Part shown: positions 5,796 through 6,050 of the stretch, in pieces
Numbering within the stretch: position 1 is the first letter of the stretch
How the letters are laid out: each line of letters starts with the position of its first letter
Source: Acetobacteraceae bacterium
GTDB taxonomy: Bacteria; Pseudomonadota; Alphaproteobacteria; Acetobacterales; Acetobacteraceae
Assembly (NCBI GenBank): GCA_027311485.1
Contig: DAICYU010000100.1
Coordinates: forward strand, 1 to 6,050
Reading direction: 5' to 3'
DNA: 6,050 nucleotides
Notes under the pieces: model-generated
Database searches by the model: none
What the model was told of the DNA's origin: nothing
What the model saw: only the letters and a program-made list of their open reading frames with translations
Translations under genes and position numbers: made by a program

Positions 5796-6050
5796 ATGGC
5801 TTACAGGGTCGCGGTTGTCGGCGCCACCGGGGCAGTCGGACGCGAGATGCTGAAAACCCTGGCGGAGCGGAACTTTCCGGTGTCGGAAGTTGCTGCGCTC
5901 GCGTCCGGCCGGTCGACCGGCGCGGAAGTCTCCTTTGGCGAAAAACAGGTGCTCAAGGTCCGGAACCTGGACACCTTCGACTTCACCGGCTGGGATATCG
6001 GCCTGTTCAGCCCCGGCGCATCCGTCTCGGCGATCCATGCGCCGCGCGCG
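5796..6050 (+). CDS. asd: Aspartate-semialdehyde dehydrogenase, N-terminal part; 3' end outside window
   Basis: The first 85 codons are present and the frame is open at the right edge. The protein begins MAYRVAVVGATGAVG, with the Rossmann NADP-binding GATGAVG at 9-15, followed by the phosphate-binding LASGRSTG (35-42) and LFSPGASVS (70-78), where the family commonly has LFSAGGSVS. These mark the enzyme that reduces beta-aspartyl phosphate to aspartate semialdehyde, the branch point for lysine/diaminopimelate, threonine and methionine, in the cytoplasm. The catalytic Cys and His lie downstream and are not visible. The start is supported by AGGAGA at 5785-5790, five bases before the ATG. It is divergent from mmsA across a 286-bp gap with tandem repeats and hairpins. 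Confidence 0.93.
   Translation, partial: MAYRVAVVGATGAVGREMLKTLAERNFPVSEVAALASGRSTGAEVSFGEKQVLKVRNLDTFDFTGWDIGLFSPGASVSAIHAPRA

Overview
The window is GC-rich bacterial chromosome, densely coding, with strong third-position G/C bias. It reads as ordinary core chromosome. The protein set is a SPOR-tailed penicillin-binding carboxypeptidase, RpiA, a short M19-type dipeptidase, a type I methionine aminopeptidase next to RadC, MmsA and aspartate-semialdehyde dehydrogenase. Together with sequence style, this suggests an alphaproteobacterium, possibly in the Rhodospirillales/Acetobacteraceae area. That placement is inferred from family resemblance and was not tested by any search. I see no mobile element, CRISPR array, rRNA or tRNA.

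Layout, left to right. Bases 1-468 (+) hold the C-terminal end of a D-alanyl-D-alanine carboxypeptidase with a SPOR domain. It converges on rpiA (497-1201, -), and a perfect 9-bp stem hairpin (485-508) sits across the junction. rpiA lies immediately downstream of an M19 dipeptidase gene (1198-2127, -), and the two overlap by four bases in an ATGA arrangement, so they are almost certainly one transcript with coupled translation. A 123-bp divergent gap (2128-2250) separates the dipeptidase from map (2251-3057, +). That gap contains a 29-codon open frame whose stop overlaps the map start. radC (3134-3898, +) follows map after 76 bp, in which a 12-bp direct repeat is seen. radC converges on mmsA (4013-5509, -), and a 12-bp perfect hairpin between them probably serves both genes. 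A 286-bp divergent gap (5510-5795) separates mmsA from asd (5796 to the window end, +, truncated by the edge). This gap is the most structured non-coding DNA in the window. It has a near-palindrome close upstream of mmsA, a perfect 18-bp tandem duplication, and two mutually exclusive hairpins ahead of asd.

Functionally the genes are mostly unlinked housekeeping units: cell-wall trimming, pentose phosphate metabolism, peptide hydrolysis, N-terminal methionine removal, a RadC/JAMM protein, valine/inositol breakdown, and entry to lysine/threonine/methionine and diaminopimelate synthesis. No novel multi-gene system is supported. The points worth a second look are the asd leader region, the possible map upstream peptide, and the altered metal-site residue of the dipeptidase.
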